The notes: a model not told the origin generated them from the sequence alone. A DNA stretch of 64,000 nt from Litchfieldella rifensis (GCF_042646605.1 NZ_JBHRUG010000029.1:62001-126000), one strand, 5' to 3'. Positions 27,834 to 36,512 are shown, counted from the first letter of the stretch. Numbers and translations are program-made.

Positions 27834-29498
27834 ATGTTCCAACTCACTCGCAGCGTGACCTGGCAAGCCCTCGAGGCACTACACCAGGAAACCGCCCACG
27901 ACCGTATCAGCGACTACTTTGCTGGCGACTCCCGGCGTTTCGACAAGATGAGCCTGCGCGTCGGCGGACTGTTCCTCGATTATTCCAAGCATCATATCTC
28001 GGACGCCGTGCTCGCCAAGCTCGTGGAGCTGGCCGACCACTCGGCGCTGGTGCAGCGCCGCGCCCAGATGTTCTCCGGGGATATCATCAACGTCACCGAG
28101 GACCGCCCGGTACTGCATACCGCCTTGCGTAACCTGGGCAAGGGACCATTGATGGTCGACGGCAAGGACGTGATGCCGGAGATCCAGCGTACCCGCGAAC
28201 AGATCAAGCAGTTTTCCGAGGCGGTGCGCAGCGGCGAATGGAAGGGGTACAGCGGCGAGCGCATCAAGGACGTGGTCAACATCGGTATCGGTGGCTCGGA
28301 TCTGGGGCCCAACATGGCCTGCCGGGCGCTGCTCAAGCACCGCCATACGGAACTCAATTTCCACTTCGTATCCAACGTCGACGGTGCCCATATCCAGAAG
28401 ATATTGAAACGCCTCGACCCGGCCACCACCCTGTTCATCGTCTCCACCAAGACCTTCTCCACCCAGGAAACCCTGCTCAACGCCAAGACCGCACGCCGCT
28501 GGTTCCTCGACAATGCCGGCGAGGATGCCGACGTCGGCGCCCACTTCATCGCCGCCTCCACCAACCGCAAGGCGGCCATGGAGTTCGGCATCCGCGAGGA
28601 GAACGTCTTCGAATTCTGGGCCTGGGTCGGCGGACGCTACTCCATGTGGTCGTCCATCGGGTTGCCCATCGCCCTGTCGATCGGTTTCGACGGCTTCATG
28701 GAACTGCTGGAGGGCGCCTATGAAATGGACCAGCACTTCATCAACGCTCCCCTCAAGGAAAACATGCCGGTACTGATGGCACTGATCGGCATCTGGTACA
28801 TCAACTTCATGGGCGCCGAAACCCACGCCATCGTGCCCTACGACCAGGCTCTGCACCAGTTGCCCGCCTTCCTGCAGCAGCTCGACATGGAATCCAACGG
28901 CAAGTCGGTGGACATCTTCGGCCATCCGGTCAACTACAAGACGGGCCCGATCGTGTGGGGCCAGACCGGTTCCAACGGCCAGCACGCCTTCTTCCAATTG
29001 CTGCATCAGGGCACCCGCTATGTGCCCATCGACTTCATCGCCTCCCTGAAGTCCGAACCGGGAGTCGAGGAGCATCACTTCGCGTTGCTGACCAACATGC
29101 TGGCCCAGGCCAACGCCTTCATGGAAGGCAGTCAGGGAGGCAGCCAGCTCGATCACTATAGCTGCCCCGGCAACCGCCCATCGAGCACCTTGCTGCTCGA
29201 TGAGCTGACTCCCCGCAACCTGGGTGCCCTGATCGCGCTGTACGAACACAAGGTGTTCGTGCAAGGGGTGATCTGGAACATCAACTCCTTCGACCAGTGG
29301 GGCGTGCAGCTCGGCAAGCGTATCGCCGGCGAGATCAGTGAGCGTATCGACGAGCACACCCAGGACTTCGATGCCTCGACCCAAGGCTTGCTGGCCTTGG
29401 TGCGCCAGCACTTCAGCGACCACACGCCAGGCCCGGCCTCCAGCGACAAGGGCAAGGCCAAGGGCAAATCCCAACCCCGGAAGGAGAAACAGGCATGA
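27834..29498 (+). CDS. pgi: Glucose-6-phosphate isomerase
   Basis: This 554-residue protein has NIGIGGSDLGPNMACRAL, the VGGRYSMWSSIGLP signature, GAETHAIVPYDQ and VFVQGVIWNINSFDQWGVQLGK. It interconverts G6P and F6P. The ATG at 27834 has AGG about nine bases before it. The C-terminus is a lysine-rich tail (KGKAKGKSQPRKEKQ), a slight extension compared with E. coli PGI. It overlaps the sugar kinase by four bases (ATGA). Confidence 0.96.
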   Translation: MFQLTRSVTWQALEALHQETAHDRISDYFAGDSRRFDKMSLRVGGLFLDYSKHHISDAVLAKLVELADHSALVQRRAQMFSGDIINVTEDRPVLHTALRNLGKGPLMVDGKDVMPEIQRTREQIKQFSEAVRSGEWKGYSGERIKDVVNIGIGGSDLGPNMACRALLKHRHTELNFHFVSNVDGAHIQKILKRLDPATTLFIVSTKTFSTQETLLNAKTARRWFLDNAGEDADVGAHFIAASTNRKAAMEFGIREENVFEFWAWVGGRYSMWSSIGLPIALSIGFDGFMELLEGAYEMDQHFINAPLKENMPVLMALIGIWYINFMGAETHAIVPYDQALHQLPAFLQQLDMESNGKSVDIFGHPVNYKTGPIVWGQTGSNGQHAFFQLLHQGTRYVPIDFIASLKSEPGVEEHHFALLTNMLAQANAFMEGSQGGSQLDHYSCPGNRPSSTLLLDELTPRNLGALIALYEHKVFVQGVIWNINSFDQWGVQLGKRIAGEISERIDEHTQDFDASTQGLLALVRQHFSDHTPGPASSDKGKAKGKSQPRKEKQA

Positions 29499-30454
29499 CT
29501 CCGGTAATCGCCTTCGGCGAAGCTCTCGTCGACATGCTTTCCAGCCGCCTCGGAGAGCAGGCAACCGAGGGGCCCGAGACCTTTACCCCTTACGCCGGCG
29601 GCGCCCCGGCCAATGTGGCCGTGGCCTGTGCTCGCCTGGGCGTGCCGAGCCGTTTCCTCGGCATGCTGGGCGAGGACCATTTCGGCGACTTCCTGGCCGA
29701 TGAGCTTGCCGCCCACGGCGTCGACACCTCGGGAGTGATTCGCACCCGACAAGCGCGTACGGCGCTGGCCTTCGTCTCCCGCGACGCCTTGGGAGAGCGC
29801 ACTTTCGACTTCTATCGCCCGCCCGCGGCCGACTTGCTCTATCGCCTGGAACACCTGCCGACCGGGGTCTTCAGCTCACCTGCCATCGTCCACCTCTGCA
29901 CCAACAGCATGACCGAAGAGGCCATTGCCGATACCACCTTGGCCATGGCCGATATGGCCGCGCGTGCCGGCTGCCTGGTCAGCGTCGATGCCAATCTGCG
30001 CCACAACCTGTGGCTCGACGGGTACGCCGACATCACCCTGGTCACCCGCTTGCTGGACAAGGCCGGTCTGCTCAAATTGTCCCGCGACGAGCTCGATTTC
30101 CTGCGTGCCGATCACCCGGTGGACGCCTGGCTAGCCGAACGCTTGGCCGCCGGAGTGAAACTGATCGTGATCACCGATGGCGCTGCAGAAGTGGAAGTGC
30201 GTAGCATCGCCACGACCTTCCGTGTCGCCCCGCCCAAGGTCCAGGCAGTGGATACCACCGCCGGTGGCGATGCCTTCATCGGCGGCTTGCTGACGATGAT
30301 CGCCGAGACCGGCATCGAGGACGATTGGCATCGGGACGAGCAACGCCTACGACGCTTCGTGGATGTGGCCTGCCGCTGCGGCGCCCACGCGGTGACTCGT
30401 CCCGGCGCCTATTCGGCATTGCCGACCCGTGCAGACCTGGGAGAACTGCGCTAG
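29495..30454 (+). CDS. PfkB-family sugar kinase, probable fructokinase
   Basis: This 319-residue ribokinase-fold protein has an N-terminal FGEALVDML and GGAPANVAVACARLG block, and the anion hole/catalytic motif DTTAGGDAFIGG (usual DTTGAGD, so one swap of G and A). Homologues are fructokinases of the ScrK/Frk type. With Pgi this would send fructose into the Entner-Doudoroff route. The overlap with pgi suggests co-expression. Strict substrate is not shown. Confidence 0.86.
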   Translation: MTPVIAFGEALVDMLSSRLGEQATEGPETFTPYAGGAPANVAVACARLGVPSRFLGMLGEDHFGDFLADELAAHGVDTSGVIRTRQARTALAFVSRDALGERTFDFYRPPAADLLYRLEHLPTGVFSSPAIVHLCTNSMTEEAIADTTLAMADMAARAGCLVSVDANLRHNLWLDGYADITLVTRLLDKAGLLKLSRDELDFLRADHPVDAWLAERLAAGVKLIVITDGAAEVEVRSIATTFRVAPPKVQAVDTTAGGDAFIGGLLTMIAETGIEDDWHRDEQRLRRFVDVACRCGAHAVTRPGAYSALPTRADLGELR

Positions 30455-30472
30455 GGAAAGCCACCCTAGCGC
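30448..30472 (+). terminator. Stem-loop at the end of the sugar kinase gene
   Basis: A perfect 9-bp stem (GCGCTAGGG / CCCTAGCGC) with a seven-base loop spans the TAG stop of the kinase. No T-tract follows, though a second terminator sits next to it. Confidence 0.5.
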
Positions 30473-30481
30473 GATGCATCG

Positions 30482-30507
30482 AAAAAAGACCCGCCAGATG
30501 GCGGGTC
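30482..30507 (-). terminator. Intrinsic terminator of the zwf-pgl-eda operon
   Basis: An 8-bp stem (GACCCGCC / GGCGGGTC) with loop AGAT is followed on the minus strand by a six-T run. It lies about 70 bases past the eda stop. Confidence 0.85.
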
Positions 30508-30539
30508 GAACAACAGCACGGGCTGTCGAGAGAGATCAT

Positions 30540-30578
30540 GCTCGTAGCTCGTAGCTCGTAGCTCGTAGCTCGTAGCTC
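30540..30578. repeat. Tandem heptamer array, five copies of GCTCGTA
   Basis: Five perfect copies of GCTCGTA (30540-30574) plus GCTC run into the eda stop codon. The unit differs by one base from the GCTCGAA array at 4613-4697. It separates the eda stop from its terminator. Confidence 0.93.
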
Positions 30579-31239
30579 AGTGATGGAAGCGCTCGGCCGC
30601 CTGACGGGCCAGATCACGAATACCGTCCCAATCCTCGGCCTCGACCAGCGCCTTGGGCGTCAGCCAGGAGCCGCCCACGCACATCACATTGGGCAGTGAC
30701 AGGTACTCCTCGGCGTTATCCACGCTGATGCCGCCGGTGGGGCAGAACCGCGCTTCGGGAATCGGCGCCCCGAAGGCCTTGAGGGCCTTGGCGCCACCGC
30801 TGGATTCGGCGGGGAAGAACTTGAAGCGGCGATACCCGTATTGCCAGCCGGTCATCAATTCGGAAATGGTCGAGACTCCCGGCAGCATTGGCACCGGACT
30901 GCTGACGCCATAGCGGTACAGGGCCTCGGTGGCACCGGGAGTGACCACGAAGTCGGCGCCGACCTGCTCGGCCTGACGGTATTGCGCCGGGGTCAGCACG
31001 GTACCGACGCCGATGCTGGCGGCGGGCAGGGCATCGCGTATGCGCTTGATGGCGTCCAGCGCACAGTCGGTGCGCAGCGTGATCTCGAGTACCGGCAAAC
31101 CTCCCTCGACCAGGGCACGGGCGAGAGGGACCGCATCTTCCAGCCGCTCGATGGTGATCACCGGGATGACCTCAGCCTTCAGGCAGATGCTGTCGAGTTC
31201 GGTGGTGCGGGTGGAAGGCAGCTGCTTGTCGATGGTCAT
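30577..31239 (-). CDS. eda: 2-keto-3-deoxy-6-phosphogluconate aldolase
   Basis: This 220-residue class I aldolase has the Schiff-base lysine in FKFFPAE (Lys140), the general base region LEITLRT (Glu52), PTGGIS and GGSWLTP. It splits KDPG to pyruvate and glyceraldehyde-3-phosphate. The ATG at 31239 has GGAG nine bases upstream; a TTG 15 bases further up uses that GGAG as coding sequence and is unlikely. The last bases are shared with a heptamer array. Confidence 0.96.
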   Translation of the reverse strand: MTIDKQLPSTRTTELDSICLKAEVIPVITIERLEDAVPLARALVEGGLPVLEITLRTDCALDAIKRIRDALPAASIGVGTVLTPAQYRQAEQVGADFVVTPGATEALYRYGVSSPVPMLPGVSTISELMTGWQYGYRRFKFFPAESSGGAKALKAFGAPIPEARFCPTGGISVDNAEEYLSLPNVMCVGGSWLTPKALVEAEDWDGIRDLARQAAERFHH

Positions 31240-31260
31240 GTCGTCGTTCTCCAAAGGAAA

Positions 31261-31926
31261 TCAGGGCGCCCAATAGATCGCCAGTGGGCAGGCCAGGAAA
31301 GCGCGGATCGGCAGTTTGCGGACATCGTCGCCGGCCATGGCAGTGGCCAGCACGGTTCGTTTGTCTTCGCCGTTGAGATGCAGCACATGACGCCTGGCCT
31401 GATGCAGGCGTCCGGCACTCAGAGTAATGCGTGCCTGTGGCTGGCTGGGGGTGCGCACGGCGACGACGGTATCGTCGGTGGACAGCGCCAGGCCAAGCTC
31501 ACGGCTGTCGGGGAACAGGGAGGCCGTATGGCCGTCGCCGCCCATGCCCAGAATTACCATGCTGGCCGGCCAGGCAAGCCTATCGATCCTGGCAGCCACG
31601 GCATCGACCCCTTGCTCCGGGGTGGCGTCGTCGGTGGTCAACGGGACAAAATTGGCCTCCGCCGCCGCCCCCGTCAGCAAGTGTTCACGTACCAGGCGCG
31701 CATTGCTGTCGGCACTGTCCTCGGCGACCCAGCGCTCGTCGGCAAGCGTCACGTCGATACGCTCCCACGGCAGGTCGAGAGTCGCCAGGGCGCGGAAGAA
31801 CGGCACCGGGGTCGAGCCACCGGACACCACCAGCAAGGCGCGCTCCTGAACGGCCAGGTCGCTCCTCAGTGCCTCGGCCACCGCTTCGGCCAACTGCCGG
31901 GCCAGTCGCTCGCGGGAAGTCTCCAT
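31261..31926 (-). CDS. pgl: 6-phosphogluconolactonase
   Basis: This 221-residue protein has VVSGGSTPVPFF, DERWV and LGMGGDGHTASLFP, the DevB-type motifs. It hydrolyses 6-phosphogluconolactone made by Zwf. The ATG at 31926 lies one base after the zwf stop and is preceded by GAGGA; an ATG at 31941 is an alternative. The order zwf-pgl-eda is conserved in Pseudomonas. Confidence 0.95.
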   Translation of the reverse strand: METSRERLARQLAEAVAEALRSDLAVQERALLVVSGGSTPVPFFRALATLDLPWERIDVTLADERWVAEDSADSNARLVREHLLTGAAAEANFVPLTTDDATPEQGVDAVAARIDRLAWPASMVILGMGGDGHTASLFPDSRELGLALSTDDTVVAVRTPSQPQARITLSAGRLHQARRHVLHLNGEDKRTVLATAMAGDDVRKLPIRAFLACPLAIYWAP

Positions 31927-31927
31927 G

Positions 31928-33421
31928 TCAGTAGTCCTCATACCAGCTACGCCCATCCTGGGTGATCATGGCGATTGACGCCACCGGCCCCCAGGAGCCC
32001 GCCGGATAGCGCCGCGGCGGGGCACCGCGGGCCTCCCAGCCGGCGATCAACTGATCGCACCAATGCCAGGCGTATTCCACTTCATCGCGACGCACGAACA
32101 GATACTGCTGACCCTTCATCACCTCGAGCAGCAGGCGTTCATAGGCATCGGGAATCCGCGATTTAGGGAAGGCGCTATTGAAATCCAGGTGCAGCGGCCC
32201 CGGGCGCAGGCGCATGCCCTTGTCCAGCCCGCTGTCCTTGGTCAGCACCTGCAGGGCAATGCCCTCTTCCGGCTGCAAGCGAATGATCAACTTGTTGGCG
32301 GCCAGGCTGCGCTGATCCGGATCGAAGATATAGTGCGGCTGCTGACGGAAATGAATGACGATTTGCGACAACTTCTCCGGCATGCGCTTGCCGGTACGCA
32401 GATAGAAGGGCACGCCGGCCCAACGCCAGTTGGCGACCTCGGTCTTCATCGCCACGAACGTCTCGGTGTGACTCTCGGTATTGGCACCTTCTTCCTCGAG
32501 ATAGCCGGGCACGCTCTGGCCATCGATGGTGCCTGCAGTGTACTGGCCGCGCACCACATCACGTCCCAACGCCTCGCCGGTGAACGGCTTCAAGGCCTTC
32601 AACACCTTGACCTTTTCATCGCGGATGGCATCGGCATCCAGATTGGCGGGCGGGTCCATGGCGATCAGGCATACCAGCTGCAGCAAGTGGTTCTGCACCA
32701 TATCCCGCAACTGGCCGGCCTGGTCGAAATAGCCCCAGCGCCCCTCGATCCCCACCTGCTCGGCAACGGTGATCTCTACATGGGAAATGTGATTCTGGTT
32801 CCACTGCGTGCCGAACAGCGGGTTGGCGAAACGCAGTGCGATCAGGTTCTGGACGGTTTCCTTGCCCAGATAGTGATCGATGCGGTAGACACGCGACTCG
32901 GGGAACACGTCGCCGATGGCGTCGTTGATCTCCTGCGAAGACTCCAGGTCATAGCCGATGGGCTTCTCTACCACCACGCGGGCCTTGTCATCGAGACTGC
33001 CGCTGTCCTGGAGGTTGCGACAGATCGCCCCGTAGATGCTGGCCGGCACCGCCAGATAGACGACCATTGGGCGTGGGGCCCCCTCGCGCCAGGCGCGAAT
33101 GGGTTCATACCCCTCGACCGTGGCAAACTCGACCTTGGCGTAGTCGAGCCGGGCCAGGAAACGCTTGAGACTTTCCTTGTCCAGGTCGCTGGCCTTGACA
33201 CGCTGCTTCAAGGCTTCCGTGACCCTGTCCTGAAACGCTGCCGTATCGTATTCCTGTCGCGCCAGTCCCAGCACACGTGTGGCGCTGGGCAGGAGTCCTT
33301 CTCGGTCAAGATAGTACAGCGCCGGATACAGCTTACGCAGGGCTAGATCGCCCAAGGCACCGAACAATGCCAGATCGACCTCGGTACTGGACACGTCCAG
33401 CGGGCTGATTTCGTGGGTCAT
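31928..33421 (-). CDS. zwf: Glucose-6-phosphate 1-dehydrogenase
   Basis: This 497-residue protein has a near-N-terminal GALGDLALRKLYP coenzyme loop, the active-site RIDHYLGKETVQN, EKPIGYDL and FYLRTGKRM. It oxidises G6P to the lactone, making NADPH, as entry to the Entner-Doudoroff and pentose routes. The ATG at 33421 has AGGGGG seven bases upstream. It is first in the zwf-pgl-eda operon and is divergent from hexR. Confidence 0.97.
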   Translation of the reverse strand: MTHEISPLDVSSTEVDLALFGALGDLALRKLYPALYYLDREGLLPSATRVLGLARQEYDTAAFQDRVTEALKQRVKASDLDKESLKRFLARLDYAKVEFATVEGYEPIRAWREGAPRPMVVYLAVPASIYGAICRNLQDSGSLDDKARVVVEKPIGYDLESSQEINDAIGDVFPESRVYRIDHYLGKETVQNLIALRFANPLFGTQWNQNHISHVEITVAEQVGIEGRWGYFDQAGQLRDMVQNHLLQLVCLIAMDPPANLDADAIRDEKVKVLKALKPFTGEALGRDVVRGQYTAGTIDGQSVPGYLEEEGANTESHTETFVAMKTEVANWRWAGVPFYLRTGKRMPEKLSQIVIHFRQQPHYIFDPDQRSLAANKLIIRLQPEEGIALQVLTKDSGLDKGMRLRPGPLHLDFNSAFPKSRIPDAYERLLLEVMKGQQYLFVRRDEVEYAWHWCDQLIAGWEARGAPPRRYPAGSWGPVASIAMITQDGRSWYEDY

Positions 33422-33440
33422 GCCACGCCCCCTAAAAATC

Positions 33441-33458
33441 TGGTTAAATTACTAACAA
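33441..33458. promoter_or_regulatory. Candidate operator half-site pair near zwf start
   Basis: TGGTTAAATTACTAACAA contains TTAAATTAC, an exact nine-base match to the right half of the HexR consensus, 20 bases upstream of the zwf ATG. The left half is poor. Confidence 0.35.
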
Positions 33459-33494
33459 AATACGCCAAAGCGCTGCCTCAAAGCAAATTTTATA

Positions 33495-33506
33495 TGTAAC
33501 TTTACA
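33495..33506. promoter_or_regulatory. Palindrome TGTAACTTTACA in the zwf-hexR region
   Basis: TGTAA-CT-TTACA is a perfect dyad with the HexR half-sites but a two-base spacer instead of five. It may be a variant HexR site or unrelated. Confidence 0.35.
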
Positions 33507-33573
33507 ATCAAAGCATCGTGCCAGGCGAACTCTCTTGGCCAGGCTGTCCGCCACACGCTAGGATAGTGGCAAT

Positions 33574-33590
33574 ATGTAGTTAAATCACCA
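33574..33590. promoter_or_regulatory. HexR-like operator upstream of hexR
   Basis: ATGTAGTTAAATCACCA matches the HexR palindrome TTGTAATTAAATTACAA at 13 of 17 positions, within the zwf-hexR divergent region and about 107 bases upstream of the preferred hexR start. It is the best HexR-like site in the window. Confidence 0.55.
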
Positions 33591-33696
33591 CATCAACATG
33601 ACAAGCCCCAAGGCAGCACCTCGTCATTGTGGCACAGCCACTGCCCATCGGCGGCTCAACCATCACGCAACCCAATCACGGAGCGCCTCTCTTACC

Positions 33697-34560
33697 ATGG
33701 CCAGCCACGACCTGATCGATCGTATTCGCAGCCGTCTCGACGAGCTCAATCGCTCGGAGCGCAAGGTCGCCGACGTTATCCTCCATGATCCATCAGCGGC
33801 CACCGGCATGAGCATCGCCACTCTCGCGCAGGCCGCCTCGGTCAGTGAGCCCACCGTCAATCGTTTCTGCCGCAACTTCGAAGCCAAGGGGTACCCGGAT
33901 TTCAAGATCAAGCTGGCACAGAGCCTGGCGGGAGGCACGCCTTACGTCAGCCGCAACGTCGAGCGCGATGACGATGCGGCCAACTATGGCGACAAGATCT
34001 TCGGTGCCACCATCGCGGCCCTCGACGATGCCCGCCGCGCCCTGGATGCCAAGCGTATCGAACGTGCTGTGGACTACCTGATCCAGGCCAAGCAGATCCA
34101 CTTCTTCGGTCTCGGCGCCTCGGGCCCAGTGGCCCAGGATGCCCAGCACAAGTTCTTCCGCTTCAACCTGCCGGTGATGGCCTACGAAGACGTGCTGATG
34201 CAGCGCATGGTGGCAGCCTCCTGCCATACCGGCGACGTGGTCGTCATCATTTCCTATACCGGCCGCACGCGCGAACTGGTGGAGATCGCCCGCCTGGCCC
34301 GCGAGAACGGCGCCATCGTGCTCGGCATCACCGCACCGGGTTCGCCGATGGCAGCCGAGTGCACCGAGACGCTGGAAGTCATCACTCCCGAGGATACCGA
34401 CGTGTATATGCCGATGACTTCACGGATGATCCACCTGGCGTTGATCGATGTATTGGCCACCGGGGTCACCTTGCGCCGTGGCGAAGACTTTCTCCACCAC
34501 CTCAAGAAAATCAAGGATAGCCTGCAAGCCACGCGTTTTCCTGCAAGGCAAAAGGAGTAG
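33697..34560 (+). CDS. hexR: RpiR-family transcriptional regulator HexR
   Basis: This 287-residue protein has an N-terminal HTH (about 1-75, SIATLAQAASVSEPTVNRFCRNF) and a C-terminal SIS sugar-phosphate domain (about 120-255, FFGLGASGPVAQDAQHKFFRF and VVIISYTGRTRELVEIARLA). Divergent position next to zwf matches Pseudomonas HexR, a KDPG-sensing repressor of zwf, edd and gap. I chose the ATG at 33697, though the nearest GGAG is 13 bases away; an upstream ATG at 33598 would add 33 low-complexity residues. Confidence 0.92.
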   Translation: MASHDLIDRIRSRLDELNRSERKVADVILHDPSAATGMSIATLAQAASVSEPTVNRFCRNFEAKGYPDFKIKLAQSLAGGTPYVSRNVERDDDAANYGDKIFGATIAALDDARRALDAKRIERAVDYLIQAKQIHFFGLGASGPVAQDAQHKFFRFNLPVMAYEDVLMQRMVAASCHTGDVVVIISYTGRTRELVEIARLARENGAIVLGITAPGSPMAAECTETLEVITPEDTDVYMPMTSRMIHLALIDVLATGVTLRRGEDFLHHLKKIKDSLQATRFPARQKE

Positions 34561-34992
34561 CACCCTACCCATAAGCGTAATAAATGGCTTGCCGCCAATA
34601 ATAGAGGGAGAATCTTTCCCGCCACGTCTCTTGGATCAAATGTAAGTGCGAGACAAATATGTGTTCGGCGACTCTAAAACAACAGGGTCGCCATATTCCT
34701 CGAGATTGTCCGGTTCCCACTACAACAAACTGCGCTTGAACTCAGGCCAGAAAGCAGCACTAGCCTTTCAGCCAAAAGCTGCGCCCTCATCATTTTCCCA
34801 AGTCCCCTTTCGGTTTTTACATTCCCGCTTCACAGCCCGAAAAACTTTTCCAAGACACCCGACACTATCGGCAACCCAGCCCAACTCTTTAGCCCCATAT
34901 GCACGACATCCAGCAGTCGTGAACTGGCAGCCCAACGAATCACTGCGGCTCCATCCCTGATACTACAGAGAAACGAAATACAGCTCCGTTAC
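34561..34992. other. AT-richer intergenic region before the aryl polyene cluster
   Basis: About 430 bases without a supportable gene. It is clearly richer in A and T than its neighbours. One short open frame on the plus strand (34646-34960) has atypical composition and no ribosome-binding site. No terminator with a T-tract was found after hexR. Confidence 0.6.
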
Positions 34993-35028
34993 AACTTGAG
35001 GCATCACCATAACCAAGTTAAAATTAAC
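34993..35028 (+). promoter_or_regulatory. Sigma-70-like promoter with overlapping dyads for the polyene cluster
   Basis: TTGAGG (34996-35001), a 17-base spacer and TAAAAT (35019-35024) form a good sigma-70 promoter 32 bases before the first polyene gene. AACTTG (34993-34998) and CAAGTT (35014-35019) are an inverted repeat flanking the spacer, and GTTAA-AA-TTAAC (35017-35028) is another centred on the -10 box. These could be operators; no regulator is encoded in the cluster. Confidence 0.5.
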
Positions 35029-35055
35029 GACCTTTTATCAACCAAGAATGACAAT

Positions 35056-35727
35056 ATGCGTGCGGCCCTACATCTTGAGGACTGGCGAGCCTGGAGTGCC
35101 AACTCGATGAGTTGTGCTGGAGACAGTCGGCATGATATTTCGGCGTGTCCGAATCCCGGCAAGTTGCCGGCCCTGCTGCGCCGCCGTCTCGATAGTGCCG
35201 GGCGCGCTACCTGCGAGATTCTCGGCGCACTCGACCCGGAGGCTAACTGCCCGCTGGTCCACGCGTCCCGTCATGGCGATGCCACGCACACACTGGAAAT
35301 GCTGGCAGCCCTCACCCGAGGCGACCCCGTATCGCCGACCCGGTTTTCGATGTCGGTCCACAACGCCGTGCTGGGCGTGCACTCCATCGCGACTCGGCAT
35401 TATCTTCCCATGCAGGCACTAGGCGCCTGTGGCCATGAATTCGAGGCATTGCTCTACGAGGCACAGGGATACCTGATGGAAGGTCACTCGGCAGTGGTCG
35501 TCGTGTTCTCGGAGGGCTCGCTGCCGCCTGCCTATCACGGCCACGCCGAGTCGCCCGACGGTCCTTGCGCGGTCGGATTGCGCCTCACCGCAGGGCCAGG
35601 GACGGCGCTGATGGCAAGCGACACTCCACGCCCCGCTCACCCTACCCCCCTCGATGTGGTTGCCTGGCTGAATTCCGCGGTCCCCCATCTCGATGGACAG
35701 CGGCGCTGGCAGTTGGAGGCGGGATGA
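35056..35727 (+). CDS. Ketoacyl-synthase-like chain-length-factor partner (aryl polyene cluster)
   Basis: This 223-residue protein resembles the truncated ketoacyl-synthase-like proteins (PF13723 type) that open aryl polyene clusters. HASRHGDATHTLEML, SPTRFSMSVHNAVLG and GHEFEALLYEA fit. It has no CTS or CSG active-site cysteine and is half the length of a true KS, so a chain-length-factor role pairing with a KS is inferred (ApeC-like). The ATG at 35056 is the start closest to the family N-terminus. It heads the 20-gene plus-strand operon, downstream of a good promoter. Confidence 0.82.
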   Translation: MRAALHLEDWRAWSANSMSCAGDSRHDISACPNPGKLPALLRRRLDSAGRATCEILGALDPEANCPLVHASRHGDATHTLEMLAALTRGDPVSPTRFSMSVHNAVLGVHSIATRHYLPMQALGACGHEFEALLYEAQGYLMEGHSAVVVVFSEGSLPPAYHGHAESPDGPCAVGLRLTAGPGTALMASDTPRPAHPTPLDVVAWLNSAVPHLDGQRRWQLEAG

Positions 35728-36512
35728 CGCTTGACCAATGGCGCCGCGGCATGGGAACGGCACTCGCCTTCACGACATTCGGACTAGGCGGCCTGTGTAT
35801 CGGCGTGCTGGCGGCGCCCTTGCTGTCTGTCACCACCCGCGATGCCGAACATCGCCAGCGGGTGGCGCGCCGACTGATTCAGTGCTGTTTCCGCTGTTTC
35901 GTTGCCCTGATGCGAGCCCTCGGGGTGTTGGACTATCGTTTCGAACACGTGGAACGACTGCAACGCCCCGGTCTTCTGGTACTGGCCAACCATCCCTCGC
36001 TGATCGACGTCGTGTTCCTTCTCGCGCACATGCCGCAGGCCGATTGCATCGTCAAGGGTCGGCTGGCGAGCAATCCTTTTACGCGCGGGCCAATTCGTGC
36101 TGCAGGCTACATCACCAACAGCACCCCCGAAGCCGTGCTCAGTGCCGCCAAAGCGAGCCTCGATCGGGGCAATTCCCTGGTGCTCTTCCCCGAAGGCACC
36201 CGCACCGCGCCACAGCGCCCGATCAAGTTTCGGCGCGGGGGCGCCAATATCGCCTTACGCACGGCCACCGATATCACCCCGGTGCTGATACGCTGCACGC
36301 CCACTACCCTGACCAAGGGGGAGCCCTGGTATCGTATCCCTGCGCGCAAGGTACAGCTGGACCTTCGCGTACTCGACGACCTGCCCGTCAGTCAAGATAA
36401 CCAACAGCCGACCGGGCAGCTCGCCAGACAACTGACACGTCGGCTGAGCGATCACTTCAACAGGGAACTGGAACGATTTCATCATGAGCGAGACACACGA
36501 CCTGGCGCTTGA
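35724..36512 (+). CDS. 1-acylglycerol-3-phosphate acyltransferase-like protein (ApeD-like)
   Basis: This 262-residue protein has an N-terminal hydrophobic segment and the PlsC motifs NHPSLIDVVFL (NHX4D) and FPEGTRTAPQRPIKFRRG. It probably attaches an acyl chain to the lipid anchor of the polyene. The start overlaps the upstream stop (ATGA) and the end overlaps the first ACP gene by 29 bases. It is membrane-associated at the inner-membrane face. Confidence 0.87.
   Translation: MTLDQWRRGMGTALAFTTFGLGGLCIGVLAAPLLSVTTRDAEHRQRVARRLIQCCFRCFVALMRALGVLDYRFEHVERLQRPGLLVLANHPSLIDVVFLLAHMPQADCIVKGRLASNPFTRGPIRAAGYITNSTPEAVLSAAKASLDRGNSLVLFPEGTRTAPQRPIKFRRGGANIALRTATDITPVLIRCTPTTLTKGEPWYRIPARKVQLDLRVLDDLPVSQDNQQPTGQLARQLTRRLSDHFNRELERFHHERDTRPGA

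Noticed and set aside
27879..29564. A 561-codon minus-strand open frame antisense to pgi
   Set aside because: It mirrors a strongly conserved pgi with all motifs; high-GC codon bias leaves the opposite frame open. No ribosome-binding site or family resemblance.
30488..30578. CRISPR-like array
   Set aside because: Only 7-bp direct units with no spacers; it is a simple tandem repeat beside a terminator.
34646..34960. Possible 104-residue gene upstream of the polyene cluster
   Set aside because: Biased composition (Ser, Pro, Arg), no ribosome-binding site, located in an AT-rich stretch next to a promoter.
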